Shown piece by piece: positions 39,053 through 49,664 of a DNA stretch of 64,000 bases (within the stretch, counting starts at the first letter, position 1; every line of letters starts with the position of its first letter). A model generated the notes under the pieces. The model searched no databases. It was not told the origin of the DNA and saw only the letters and a program-made list of their open reading frames with translations. This DNA comes from Ricordea florida (lineage: Eukaryota; Cnidaria; Anthozoa; Corallimorpharia; Ricordeidae), in NCBI GenBank assembly GCA_949710005.1, contig OX453280.1, positions 22,849,652-22,913,651 of the forward strand. The letters are read 5' to 3'. Made by a program: the position numbers and the translations under genes.

Positions 39053-42000
39053 TGACCAATAGCTAAAGTATTTATTCCATCTTCACAAATTATTCTCTTA
39101 TCATCATCTGCAGATAATGCAATTTTATTAACAGTTTCAGTATAAACATCATGTAAGCGACTTCTAATTATATTCATCTCTCTCATTTGTGGTTTTCCTG
39201 TTTTTAAACAATCTATATAATCATTATGTTTTATGTTTTTCTTAACAACTGATTGCTTAATTCCTTTATCCTTTTTTATCTCTTCATTTTCATCTGTTAA
39301 TATAGAGTATACCTTAGACCTTAGACCAACAAACTCTGTAGGTATCCTCCCACCAAACTCATCTTTGAACATTCCTATTACTTTTTTGTTTACACCAGTC
39401 TCAATTCCTGAAGGATGATCTTTTGGATAATTACTAGTGTCAAACTTTTCTCTAACATCTGGACTTATATCTTTGTAAAAATCTGGAGTTTCTATAACAT
39501 ATACAAGACTGTCTGTATCCGTCATAAGTAATTTAGCCTTATCCCCATATTTCTCTTTAATATAATTATAATGAAAATTATACATTATTGTTTTACTTAA
39601 ATCCAGAATACACATACCCAAGTAAACAGGCTTATTAAATTTTATCTTTTTTCTTTTCATATGAATAGCTGCTAGATTTTTAGAAAAGATAGTACGATGT
39701 TGATAATTAGGTTGTTTTATTAGTTTTCTAGCTTCTTTTTTATTTGTAACTAAATGAATGTCCACCCTTTTTCTAATATTTTCCATGGTTTTACCAAATA
39801 CTGCATTATTCATTAACTTGAAGAACTCTTTTTCAAAATCATTCTTTGCTTGAGATCTTAGTTTAGTATTCAAATCAATGTAGGGTTTTAGCCATACAGA
39901 CTCATTGAATTTAATTCCTCTATGAATCTTTGTTATTTTTAATCCTAAACTTTCATAAATTTTCAAAGTTTCACGGTGAACAACATACTTTTCCTTGTTG
40001 TTTAAGTTTGGGATTAATTTTTCCACCTTGTTAACAGTAAGTTTTTCTGGAGCTAGAGGATAATCATTATGTAAATCATGAAGATGTTCTGGATATTCTA
40101 GTTCAACCTCAACCACGCATGGGATATCTCTCCAGTTTTTAAACTCTTCCTCAGTCATCCATTTAAAACCGTGAGTGGGCAGTGGTTTACTCATTCCTCC
40201 TCCGTATAAGTTATTTGCATCAATATAAATAATATATTTTGTTGGCTGATTTGAATCATATTCTTCCATATATGGATTGTTTGCTTTAGCATATCTAGTT
40301 GAAATCTGAGATACACCTCCTCTAACACCCTTCTCAAACATAAGTAACATATTATTATCAGTTAATAACTCCAATTTCACTTTAGTAAACTTTAATGCGG
40401 CATCCCAAGCTAATCCGGGCAATGTATAATAGTGGGCAGGATCTAAACCATAATTTTCCATACAAGTATCCCTAAAATTCTCGAATACATCCATTAAAAA
40501 TAGTGTGTCAGACAAAAGATATAGATCATGATACTCCCTAAATGTTTTAATATTAAAAGTTTTCCACACATTTTTAGCGTGTTGGTAATCTTCTTCATTT
40601 ATATCTTCATTATTTAGTTTTGAGTAAAATTCTTTTATTGGTGGAAGTTGGGTTTCGTTTAATTTATCAAGGTTGTCAAAATAGTCGTATGGAAATACTC
40701 CTTTCCTCAACATTAAATACGTCTTATCTCCAAATACTTTTTTAGTTTCTTCTAATTTATCATCTATTGGAGAAAGACATCTACTTTTTGCTAATAAACA
40801 ATTATTACATTTTTCACAACTGCCAATACCTTTATACTGAATGATTTTTCCATCTTTTATATATCTCTTAATACAATCTCCTGGTTTGCATGCTCCGCAT
40901 TTTCCACATTTTGTAAGATTAGCGACTAAATTGTCAAGACTTGTTGACATAAATTTAAATGAATCAATGAATCTAATATCCAACTTATCTTCGTTTTCCT
41001 CACCTTTTTTATTAATATATTTACCAAGTACAATCTGTTTTTTAAAAGAAATATATTTTTCCTCATTATTAGGTATACAGTCTACTTTACTTTTTGTTAT
41101 ACCAATATTCTTAATAAAAAGATGTGAGTCATATCCTGATAGGTTGTGAAAAATGATTGGTATGAATTTTTTATTCTTGTAATTTAAATTACACGCACTA
41201 TGTGCAGCTCCTCTATACTTTCCTGTATAATGACAGTGATCTTTTACCTTATCTTTTTCTAATAATTCTTCTTCACATATATGACAAAGGGTAGCTTTTT
41301 TATATTCGTATTTTTCTCTTTGTGTCATCCAATTCATTTTCTTGTTAGGCTTAATTTTTTCACAAATTTTTCTAATATCCTTTTCTAATTCGATCATAAA
41401 TATTTTTCCTACATCTTCGTCTGGAGATTTAGCAGTATATCGTCTAATAACGGGTTCATAATTTTCATCAAAAAACTTTATTATATAGCAGTAACCAGTA
41501 GGTTTATGCTTTGCATATTTAATTGTAAAACTTTTACTTTTGTCTGTTGGTTTAGTATCTATTGGTTCTCCACAACACTCAAAGTCCCCATATACAACAA
41601 ATGGTACTTTCATTTTTTTGTAAAAATTAATAAATTTAAGATATATAGGTTTTCCATGTTTATCCTTTGGCATTTCACACCTAACAGCTTCATGTTCTTT
41701 ACAATATTCTAGATGCTTTTGTAATGTTTCCTCTTTATGTGAATGATAAAGACATCTAGGGCAAAGGTAAATCCTTTCCTTATGTTTAGTAACTTGTGAA
41801 ACTGTCAACCTGCAAAGATTCTTTATCCAACAATAGTGATCTGTTTCACCGTTTGATATTAGAAGTAAGTTTATTAAAAGCCCTCTTTCTTTATCACTTA
41901 TTCTTAGAGGATATACTTCCTCATTATCATTATCATATCCATAAACATTAATCCTGTAGTATAGGTTTTGTTTCTCAAACTTATCAATATCTACCCATCT

Positions 42001-43488
42001 AGTAGGAAATTCTATTCCTTTCCAGTTAAAAATTTTAGAGTTTTCTATCAATTCTCTATTTACTCTTTGTGGATTTTTCTCTCTTGGATGTACTGCTTCA
42101 GTTACTGACCACTTAAAACATTCATTATCATTCTCATTCCTAAGGTTTATAATCGAGCCTTTGTTTGCTAATTTTTCTGGTAGTGGTATATAACTGCTTC
42201 CTGAAATTGGCACAAATGGATCAATTTTTATATCATAGTATAACACACTATCAAATTTCCAATTACTACCATTTTCTTTAAAATTTTCAAAAAGTTCAAG
42301 TATATAATCATTCATCGTGTCGAATAAGCCGGATAAATCTGTTGACTCTGTTACAACCTCTGGTTTTTTGCTATGAAAAAATGGTGTTGCTTCATCTTCT
42401 TCTTCATCAATATCTTTTATCCGCTTTTTAAATTTACAGACAAATGTAAATTTCAACTTTATAGGCTTCTTTTGTTTATTAATTAAATCAATAACTTTTT
42501 TTTTTATTTTTCTGATAAATGTCTTTTCATCATATCCTTTCTTTCCATTTATTCTATATGTTTTCAGATATTTATCAAACGCTGTTTCTTGTTCTATTGG
42601 AGTAAAATCTTCAACATGTTCTTGATTAGTTGGCTCATCTTCTGTAGTAGATGTTGGGGTTTGAGGGATAGATTGTGTTTCATTTTTATTTTTTCTAGTA
42701 GTTGGGATTGGTCTTTCTGGCTGTGTTTCATTTTTATTTTTTCTAGTAGTTGGGATTGGTCTTTCTGGTTGTGTTTTATTATTCAAAAGATTTTTAAGAT
42801 CATCCCCTTTAGATTTAACTTTATCAACCACTTTTGATATTTGATTTTTTATCCAATTAAAAGTTTTATCTTTTGTTTTTGTTTCCTTAATTTTTTTCAC
42901 CAAACTCTTAGCCTCATTCATAAAACTAGATACAATATTTCTTCTTGGTGGCGGAGGACGTGGAGGAGGTGTTCGTTTAAGTTTAGGAGGTGAAGGACGG
43001 GGAGGAGGTGTTCGTTTAAGTTTAGGTGGTGTTCGTTTAAGTTCAGGAGGTGGAGGGCGGGGAGGTTTAATTTTTGTAATTGGGGATGGAGAACCTGGAG
43101 GAGTTCCTGGTCTAAATCGATGTGGTGAACCTGGTGGAGGTGTTTCTGGGTTAAATCCATTTGGTAAACCTGGAGATACGTCTGGTGGTGGATTTGGTAA
43201 ATTTGGTTGAGGGGGAGGCGGAATTGGAAGAGGAGTATTCTGATCGAGTCTATGTGGATTGGTATTTAATAACGCACTAATTTCTCGAATATTATCGATG
43301 ATTTCTTGAACATTATTAACTATTTCAGGAATATTAATCAAAAATTCAATACGTTTCGCTTTAGTATTATAATATGACTTTCTTGGTGGGTTATACCAGT
43401 AAACTAATTTTTTTAATTGTTCGGCACTTAATCTATTTAACTGTTGTTCCATTTTACAATATATTTTTTTTTTGTTTTTAAATAGCAA
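39010..43488 (-). CDS. Polinton protein-primed DNA polymerase B with embedded HNH motif (1492 aa)
   Basis: Replicates the element using a protein primer. Domains in order (residues): helical N-terminus, 13-75; Pro-rich tract, 85-185; a 17-residue tandem duplication, 239-272; C2H2-like finger CPRCLYHSHK...H...C, 576-596; Exo I YGDFE, 633-637; endonuclease VII-like HNH CHIC...DHCHYTGKYRGAAHSACN, 735-767; Exo II HNLSGYDSH, 781-789; Cys cluster, 861-904; Exo III YLLSD, 990-994; motif A IDANNLYG, 1089-1096; motif B KLMNNAVFG, 1224-1232; motif C TDTDS, 1323-1327; and KDEFGG, 1375-1380. All key acidic residues are present. The likely start is the second ATG (43452). The first 120 codons lie in the right TIR. 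Convergent with the integrase. No break. Confidence 0.92.
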   Translation of the reverse strand: MLFKNKKKIYCKMEQQLNRLSAEQLKKLVYWYNPPRKSYYNTKAKRIEFLINIPEIVNNVQEIIDNIREISALLNTNPHRLDQNTPLPIPPPPQPNLPNPPPDVSPGLPNGFNPETPPPGSPHRFRPGTPPGSPSPITKIKPPRPPPPELKRTPPKLKRTPPPRPSPPKLKRTPPPRPPPPRRNIVSSFMNEAKSLVKKIKETKTKDKTFNWIKNQISKVVDKVKSKGDDLKNLLNNKTQPERPIPTTRKNKNETQPERPIPTTRKNKNETQSIPQTPTSTTEDEPTNQEHVEDFTPIEQETAFDKYLKTYRINGKKGYDEKTFIRKIKKKVIDLINKQKKPIKLKFTFVCKFKKRIKDIDEEEDEATPFFHSKKPEVVTESTDLSGLFDTMNDYILELFENFKENGSNWKFDSVLYYDIKIDPFVPISGSSYIPLPEKLANKGSIINLRNENDNECFKWSVTEAVHPREKNPQRVNRELIENSKIFNWKGIEFPTRWVDIDKFEKQNLYYRINVYGYDNDNEEVYPLRISDKERGLLINLLLISNGETDHYCWIKNLCRLTVSQVTKHKERIYLCPRCLYHSHKEETLQKHLEYCKEHEAVRCEMPKDKHGKPIYLKFINFYKKMKVPFVVYGDFECCGEPIDTKPTDKSKSFTIKYAKHKPTGYCYIIKFFDENYEPVIRRYTAKSPDEDVGKIFMIELEKDIRKICEKIKPNKKMNWMTQREKYEYKKATLCHICEEELLEKDKVKDHCHYTGKYRGAAHSACNLNYKNKKFIPIIFHNLSGYDSHLFIKNIGITKSKVDCIPNNEEKYISFKKQIVLGKYINKKGEENEDKLDIRFIDSFKFMSTSLDNLVANLTKCGKCGACKPGDCIKRYIKDGKIIQYKGIGSCEKCNNCLLAKSRCLSPIDDKLEETKKVFGDKTYLMLRKGVFPYDYFDNLDKLNETQLPPIKEFYSKLNNEDINEEDYQHAKNVWKTFNIKTFREYHDLYLLSDTLFLMDVFENFRDTCMENYGLDPAHYYTLPGLAWDAALKFTKVKLELLTDNNMLLMFEKGVRGGVSQISTRYAKANNPYMEEYDSNQPTKYIIYIDANNLYGGGMSKPLPTHGFKWMTEEEFKNWRDIPCVVEVELEYPEHLHDLHNDYPLAPEKLTVNKVEKLIPNLNNKEKYVVHRETLKIYESLGLKITKIHRGIKFNESVWLKPYIDLNTKLRSQAKNDFEKEFFKLMNNAVFGKTMENIRKRVDIHLVTNKKEARKLIKQPNYQHRTIFSKNLAAIHMKRKKIKFNKPVYLGMCILDLSKTIMYNFHYNYIKEKYGDKAKLLMTDTDSLVYVIETPDFYKDISPDVREKFDTSNYPKDHPSGIETGVNKKVIGMFKDEFGGRIPTEFVGLRSKVYSILTDENEEIKKDKGIKQSVVKKNIKHNDYIDCLKTGKPQMREMNIIRSRLHDVYTETVNKIALSADDDKRIICEDGINTLAIGHYRTKTESGGSSVS

Positions 43489-43574
43489 TTAAAAATCATT
43501 TTTTTTTTTTTTTATTTTTTATTAAATTTTATTAATTTTTTAAATGTGCTGGGTCCCCCATATTCCCTACTACT
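43130..43574. repeat. Right terminal inverted repeat (445 bp)
   Basis: Inverse of 28330-28774, ending CCCTACTACT. Contains the polB start and first 120 codons. Confidence 0.92.
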
Positions 43575-43727
43575 ACTGCTCCCAGAACCAGGAGCATTAT
43601 CTATAGGATTCTTCTGTTGTTCCGCGCCCAGTGAGATGCTACGTGATTCAGGGGTGATTGGAGATGTCCGACCTGCTTCGTGGGCCATGTGATCTGAGAT
43701 GGCACCCACATACGCCTTTGACGACAT
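43575..43727 (-). CDS. Host open frame interrupted by the Polinton (partial, hypothetical)
   Basis: From ATG at 43727 the minus strand reads an open Ser/Pro-rich frame (MSSKAYVGAISDHMAHEAG) directly into the Polinton end. The sequence on the other side of the element also continues an open frame for about 15 codons when read across the shared GCAG. No family recognised and the coding status is unproven. Confidence 0.25.
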
Positions 43728-43754
43728 TCTGAAATCCCATCTTACCTCTACCAC

Positions 43755-44558
43755 AAAGCGTTTTGATCATGCATAAATATGTACATACATTCTATGGAAG
43801 AAGAGCTACATCAATGTATTTGATCATTATCCCGACCACAATAACCTAAGACACTCGCACGAGGACAGACAACACCCGGAGGGGGGGGGGGGGGTACTCT
43901 CTTATGTGCCGCCCGATTTTTAGATAGGGTCACTAGTCCAATTTCGATATCGTTCAACATGAGAGACTGGCGGCAGAAATCAGGCACCAAAGCGAGGCTC
44001 CGGGAAATAACATTGTATCGAGTTTGATAGATGATCATAGTTCGATTTGACACAATATTTCTCTTGGTATTTTCTTTTTTCTTGGTTGTGATCAAAGCCA
44101 CTTTAAATGAATAGAAAGGTTGAGAAATTGTCGTTTTATATGGGCGCGTTTGAAGAAGCGAGTGGAAGAGATCTCCAATATTTTCATCGCCAAAAGTTAC
44201 CTTGGCTCTGAAAAAACCTTCGAGAAAGAAAACATCCTCAGAAGGTGAAAGTGAGAATGAGAAAAAGGGTGAAGGGGTATTGACAACAAAGATAGAAAAT
44301 AAAAAAAACAAGGTATGATTTTTGCGTGGGATGAGCAAATTGAAAAACGTTTGCCATACATGTTCAGCAACGATGGCTGGAATCGAAAACTAGGATGAGT
44401 TTTGATTCAAGGTACATTATGACTTTTACCTTTTGTACAATAAAAACCTGAGAATACATGTAATAACCTGTGGATTAACTAACAATCTACACAATCTCAC
44501 TGATTTGACAAAGAAATGCCCAAAATGATAAAAATCTGTTTGGACTGACGAAGATACT
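43755..44558. other. Right flank of the Polinton, repeat fragments
   Basis: A G-run fragment (CCGGAGG then G14, GTACTCTCTTATG) at 43875-43925 belongs to a palindromic GGGGGTACTCCC-type MITE family seen again near 58448. The rest is unrecognised. Confidence 0.4.
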
Positions 44559-44828
44559 TCAAATATATTGCATGAACCTCATCAAATAGGCTCCAAACAC
44601 AGTAAAACCTCGACTGTCGTCTACAACTGTCTCGAACTCTGGAAGGAGATATACCTCCACTACTCTCTTGAGGATGAAACGATCAGGGAGTTTTTTGAAA
44701 CTCCATCCTTCCACGGATTTCAAATTTTTCACTCTTTGACAGAATTCTGCTAGTAGTTGCTTTAATTTTGTACGAAGATTTTTCAACGTCGGGACGCTCT
44801 CGTCTTGGCACTGGCTTGCATGTTTCAT
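44559..44828 (-). CDS. Unrecognised 89-codon frame, possible transposon exon
   Basis: Charged helical sequence (LAEFCQRVKNLKSVEGWSFK) followed by LPEFETVVDDSRGFTVFG. It looks coding-like and faintly recalls cnidarian transposase-associated proteins, but I cannot name a family, and no splice partner is seen. Confidence 0.25.
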   Translation of the reverse strand: MKHASQCQDESVPTLKNLRTKLKQLLAEFCQRVKNLKSVEGWSFKKLPDRFILKRVVEVYLLPEFETVVDDSRGFTVFGAYLMRFMQYI

Positions 44829-45683
44829 GGCAACTCTTCGGCATATTCAACTTCGGTTAGACGCCAAATCTGTGCTTCTTTTTAGTCAGAGCCGCAACCA
44901 AACACAGCACAGTTGCGTCCAGATATTGCTTTCTACTAATCAAACAACCGAAAACTTAAATACACCAACGCTAAATTGAGTAATCTGCCAAAATATTAAA
45001 TAGATTTAGGCAAACCTAAAAGCGGAGCTCCTCACACAGTCCCTCCAAAAATGCTTGAAAACTTGTAGAAAGAACTCAGCTTTATGCTTATGTCCCTCCA
45101 AAAACGCTTGAAAACTTGTAGGAAGAAAATTTTTCCTCCAAAACCGCTATGAATAATCCGTTTCTTCAGCAAAACATTGTAGACTGCTGTAGACTGCTGG
45201 CTGTAGGTTGTGTAGCCGCGGCAAGCCGCGAAAAACAAAGCCTCGTTTCGGTTTAAGACCTTCTAAATATCCCGGATGACTATGGCCGCCATGTTGGGGC
45301 AACATCGTCGTCGCTAGGCGCACGCGCCCGCGAGCCATGCCGCTAGCCACGATGACCATGAAAACTCAAACGCATGGTTTTCTGAATTTCTATCCTCGCA
45401 CGGTAGTTATGGGGCTCCGCTCTGCGGCTCTTCGAGCCGCTGTGAAGCTCCGCTATTACTCACTCGAGGTACATCTCGCTACTTTCGATCTGCAAATGTG
45501 CACTCTCAGAGCCACGTGACCAAGCGAAAACCATAATAAAGAGATGCCTCTTTGAAGTTTGCTAGGTTTCATAACCAGTCTCCTCTAATAGCAATCAGGT
45601 CTTTGGAATTTTATAGCTCGATAGAAGTCTGGGAATAAGCCTTGTCCCCAGGGTTCCGCATAGGGTTCTGCACATGTAACAAG
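44829..45683. other. Upstream region of the exonuclease gene
   Basis: Contains a short direct repeat (CCTCCAAAAACGCTTGAAAACTTGTAG-like words near 45040 and 45095) and a GC-rich stretch 45280-45345 that may be the promoter. No other gene. Confidence 0.4.
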
Positions 45684-46139
45684 ATGGCTTCCAAAAAGTC
45701 TGTAGTGGCTCAAACGTTGTTGTTTGTGCAAAGAATCAAGGAAATTGTTCGCCTGAAAGCTAGAAAGCAATTAGGGACAAATGAAGTTAAAACTGCGTTC
45801 CAGGAGCCTCCTTTAGCGCAGTTTCACTTGCCGCGAGATCACTTTTCAAACCCTGAAACCTCAATGGAGGGGTGCAATTTTACTGGTAATATCCATGTCG
45901 TTGGAAGCTTAGCAGACGAGAACCTCTTAGTTCAGGATCGATCTATTTTAGAAGACTTTGATAACCAGAGAGCTCTTGGAATGGATATAGAGTATAAAAG
46001 TCTAAACGGCAGGCCTCCAGCCGTGGCCCTTATACAGATAGCTTCGCATCGAAATGCTATTCTATGGAGGTTTCTTCGAAGCGAAAATCAACAGCTTCCC
46101 CCCTATCTTGTTTCTCTCTTGCGTGGCGATGCACTGAAA
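45684..46139 (+). CDS. Exonuclease gene exon 1
   Basis: Start ATGGCTTCC, donor CTGAAA|GTATGT, phase 0. Encodes Exo I. In-frame ATG at 45642 is an alternative start. Confidence 0.8.
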
Positions 46140-47846
46140 GTATGTGGCTTGTACTCTTTCAATTGAATTAGTTTTCTAGCGTTGGGTCACATTCGATCGG
46201 TAATACATTCATGTCCTATATTTTATAGCCGTTCTTCAAGACCTGTTTGAGTTTTCAATCGATAATTACAAAACAACGTTTGCAGCAAAAAATCTTATAC
46301 TTCTACACGTTTCTTATTTGATGCTTTGTTTACATGAATTTTTTCCGCAAGATAGCTTGAAAAGCAGAAGAGTAACAATGCTTTAAATGTTTGGTGTATG
46401 TAGGACATGAATGCATTACCATTCGATCCGTCCTATTTGAAACAGACCAACAAATTGAAATTGAGTCGAGGGTAGGTCATGAAAAGTGAGACTAGTATCC
46501 TATTCAGGAAGGAAGTAACATTTAACCTCCCCTTGGTGCTAATTGCTACTTACAGAAACTGGTGGAAGCTCCAGTCTGGTGGGGTTCCTGCAGTTCATTT
46601 GCTATCTTTATCTATTTTTGGTATTTGTTTTCCAGGTGGGCCATTGTTTAGGAACAGATGCTTTATTTCTACAGGAACAGTATGGACACATATTAAGCAA
46701 CATTGTAGACACTTTAACTTGGGCAAAAGAAATGAATTGTTCTCCACTCAACTTGAGGGCAGTGGTTGCTATTTTTTTAAATGAAAGACTTTCAAAAGGA
46801 CCACAACAATCTGACTGGACAAAGGATAATCTAAGTGCATCGCAATTGAATTATGCTGCCACTGATGCTTGGGCATCTCTTAGGGTTTACCAAGAAATGA
46901 AAAGGTGTGTGCTGGCTTGATAATAATTAATAGTAATCATTTATTATTTGTGTAGCCCAAAATAGTTATATGATTGAAGGTGCTTTACAGTCAATGTGAC
47001 AGTACACTAAACTAAATAAAATATAAAAACTACAAAAATCGAAGAGTTGCTTTTGTACATGCTGGCTCATTATTATTTCCTTAAGTTCTTTGACAATGCT
47101 AAAGCAAAGGACAGGTGCTGTAAAGAACCATGGTGCAATTGGATATCTGACAAAAAACGGCTTGTTTATAAATGTTTAATCTCACCATTTCAAATGATGT
47201 TACTTCTTCTGAGAAGTTTATCAAACACTTGGTATATGTGTTTTTTACCATGCTTGTATTTCCAATTGTCTTTTCAGTGTGTCAATTTCCACTTCTTCAA
47301 GAAATAATGCTTGCAGAAAATGCAGTCACCCAGCTGTTTAATACTGTGCTAACTTTATGAACTTATAATTGCTTTCTTTTTTTCTGCATTGGAAGAAAGG
47401 AGTAATGAAGGTCAACTGCATTTTTGGCACAAGTTAATTTTCTGAAAAAGAAGCAAAAACTAAAAAATGGAGCTCAGGTCAATGATTTCCCCTTAAAATA
47501 AACCTGGAAAAAGAAAAAAAAAAAACAAAATGAGGAATCTTAGAGCAATTTGAAAAATTAGCATTAAATGCAGTTGGCATAGTTTTATACATAGCCCTTC
47601 AATTCTTGTCAACTGCCAAATTATGGTAATGATTATCATGATTTATTTATTTTTTATTGCACTTAGTCCTTTTATCATGTTCATCATTCCAGGGTAGCTA
47701 AAGCAAAGTCAATACCACTGAGTCCTCCCCTGAAGTCAACCTTAGATGTACTAAAAATGCAAGCAGAAGTTAGAAAGAATAGGAGAAGAAGAAAAAAAGA
47801 AAGGAAGAGGGGGGTGCCAGAGTCAAACAATGAGTTGGTTCTTTGA
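45684..47846 (+). CDS. WRN-type 3'-5' exonuclease domain protein (three exons, 292 aa)
   Basis: Join of 45684-46139, 46636-46904 and 47693-47846, all GT..AG with matching phases (0, 2). The protein is a stand-alone DEDDy exonuclease of the Werner-exonuclease/EXD2 type: Exo I MDIEY with Asp101 and Glu103, Exo II GTDALFL with Asp160 (VGHCLGTDALFLQEQYG), and Exo III YAATD with Tyr225 and Asp229. All four acidic residues and the tyrosine are present, so it should remove nucleotides 3' to 5' from DNA or RNA. No helicase follows. The C-terminus is strongly basic (KNRRRRKKERKR), a likely nuclear localisation signal. An upstream in-frame ATG (45642) would add 14 residues. The nearest family member cannot be fixed without a tree. 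Confidence 0.82.
46636..46904 (+). CDS. Exonuclease gene exon 2
   Basis: Acceptor TTTTCCAG|GTGGGCC, donor GAAAAG|GTGTGT, phase 2. Encodes Exo II and Exo III. Reading on past the donor meets a stop after five codons. Confidence 0.8.
47693..47846 (+). CDS. Exonuclease gene exon 3
   Basis: Acceptor CATTCCAG|GGTAGC restores frame. Encodes the basic tail and ends at TGA 47844-47846. Confidence 0.75.
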
Positions 47847-49477
47847 ACATGACATGGTTGGTTGTGCGACGGGGCAAACCTTAACAGCAAGGCCATTTCC
47901 AGGGAGAAGAAAAGACTGCCTTTCATGTCAGCAGTGTCACATGTGTTGCCTCTCACAGCCACCAACCCATTCAGTGAAATAAAAATTCTATCTAGGCCTA
48001 TTGCTAGACTCTTGGATGGGAACAGTCTCAAACTGTCCAGAAGTGGGCCAAATGCAAATTGCATATCTCCAGGAAGGGAAGTTGGTGTGGCTTGACACTT
48101 TGGACACTCTGTTTGATGTGTTTCTTTCTAACAAATGCAAGGTTAAGTAAAATGGGTATTTTGCCCTAAACTTATCTCTTATAATTATTTATTTCATACT
48201 TCTACGGAGTACATGCTCCAGTTTGATGGCTTTTACTTTTCTTAACCCATGGTGACATTCCATTTCTTAAAGGAATATAAGGAAAAGGGTTTTTAATAAG
48301 TTTGTATGACTTGCCTGTCACAACTTTCCAAATGTGATTAATTTTTGCGATTCAAATAGTTTATTGACAACTTTTGAACAAGGGCTAGACCATTACTATA
48401 TTGTTTTGTGATTTTTTTCCCTGTGGATCCTGTACATGCAATGGTTTCTTTCCCTATGGCTATTGTTTTTCTCTCCAAGTCTTCTAGCTGATTGTATTTT
48501 AATTGGAATCACCTCCCACAATGGTGAAAGTAAAATGTTTTGTCATTTAAAAGCAAAAAGATTCAGTATAAAAACTACCGGTATGCAACAAACTTATCAA
48601 GTGCACAAAACACTTCAAGAAATGACAATCACTATGTCAGCTTAACTTTTGAGTGATTTATACCACTAGCAGCTTTCCCTCTGTGGGTTTAGTTCTCGGT
48701 GAAACATTTGATCTCAAGGAGATGCGCAGAAATACAGTGAATCCTCCATTAAGCCACTCCCTTTGAGGAAAAAAGTATCATGTACATTTTCCTGTGAAAT
48801 TGAGTACTATGATTGGCTCATCTCTAAGCAGTTCAGTTTTTGAAAATAAGCCAAATGGAATGGTCAACAAATATGAAATGATTTGTTGTACTAAAACTCC
48901 AAAATGCTGATATTATCCCAATTCAACATCAATCATTGAGACCGCAATTTTTGAAGAAAGTTATCATATAACATGTAAGTGCAATGCTGCATTTAGCTAA
49001 ATCAATTAGCCACCCCCACCTCTACCACTCTCTCTAATTAAGCACCCCTTCACGGTATTCCTCTCCATGAGAAAATTTAGGGTAACTTCTCCATAACACT
49101 TCCACTTCCAAAAGTAATCAATATGTAACCTCTCTCAGTACAGTATTAACCCTTTAACCCCAATGTCACTATTCATTTTCTCATAACTGTTCCCATATAT
49201 TTGTTATGGTACTAGTACAGAGAATGTTTTTTTTTTAAATATCAGTGCAATTTTTTTGGTGATCATTTTTGTTATTCTCATAACATGAATGCTTGATGAA
49301 CAGCGAATATTGTAATGAGAAATTGGATGCTGGTCATTACTGGGACTTAGAGTGAAGTGAAAGGGTTTAACTGCTCCATGGACTAGATAATAGATAGGTA
49401 AATGAGCCCATTACCAGGATCATTCCAATTCCCTATTTGGCCTTTACCCTAGCATAGGTCTTATTGATATAGATACC
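47847..49477. other. 3' region of the exonuclease gene and intergenic DNA
   Basis: AT-rich, with no second gene recognised. Contains the presumed 3' UTR; I could not choose a polyadenylation site. Confidence 0.35.
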
Positions 49478-49664
49478 CAAAAATATTTAATTAAACACTC
49501 TGAGAGTCGCACGAGGGGAAGCCATCAATTTAAATTTCATGTGCCATATGCAAATAAAGATGTTTTTAAATTTTCGTTTTTTCCAAAAAACTATAGCGGA
49601 CTGGAACTGCCTCCCTGAGGCTATTGTTTTATCAACTTCTTTAGAAACTTTTAAATATATGTAG
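49478..49664 (+). pseudogene. LINE ORF2 C-terminus remnant
   Basis: Reads SRTRGSHQFKFHVPYANKDV, then KFSFFPK, then after a one-base shift in an A run ADWNCLPEAIVLSTSLETFK and a stop. This is the conserved C-terminal block (FFPRTIxxWNxLP) of CR1/L2-like LINE reverse transcriptases. Only the 3' tip remains, as is usual for 5'-truncated copies. Confidence 0.7.

Larger units (their letters stand above)
28330..43574. mobile_element. Maverick/Polinton-type (adintovirus-like) element, 15.2 kb
   Basis: Both ends carry a 445-bp inverted repeat starting AGTAGTAGGGAATATGGG. The set of protein-primed polB, rve integrase, packaging ATPase and probable double-jelly-roll capsid protein defines Maverick/Polinton elements, which are virus-like and are called adintoviruses when they form virions. 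The sequence is visibly AT-rich compared with its flanks. Genes run in a compact minus-strand block (29426-37837), with the integrase on the plus strand and polB on the minus strand from the right end. The core genes have no stops, so the copy looks recent. Defects are confined to a Cys-rich frame near 28884 and possibly an in-frame TAA at 33271. No adenain-like protease is recognised. A clean 6-bp target duplication is not visible, though GCTGC and ACTGCT at the two junctions share CTGC. Confidence 0.92.

Noticed and set aside
42918..43160. 80-codon Leu/His-rich frame within the polB Pro-rich region
   Set aside because: Out-of-frame reading of the repeated CCTCCACCACG-like codons of polB, with no independent support.
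28324..43580. A 6-bp target site duplication for the Polinton
   Set aside because: The hexamers next to the TIRs (CGCTGC and ACTGCT) do not match. Only CTGC is shared, with different offsets, so I do not claim it.
43811..44338. 175-codon minus-strand frame
   Set aside because: It crosses a G-run MITE fragment and low-complexity Ser/Phe stretches. No family features.
47684..48064. 126-codon minus-strand frame
   Set aside because: Antisense to exonuclease exon 3, whose sense frame joins exon 2 with matching phase.
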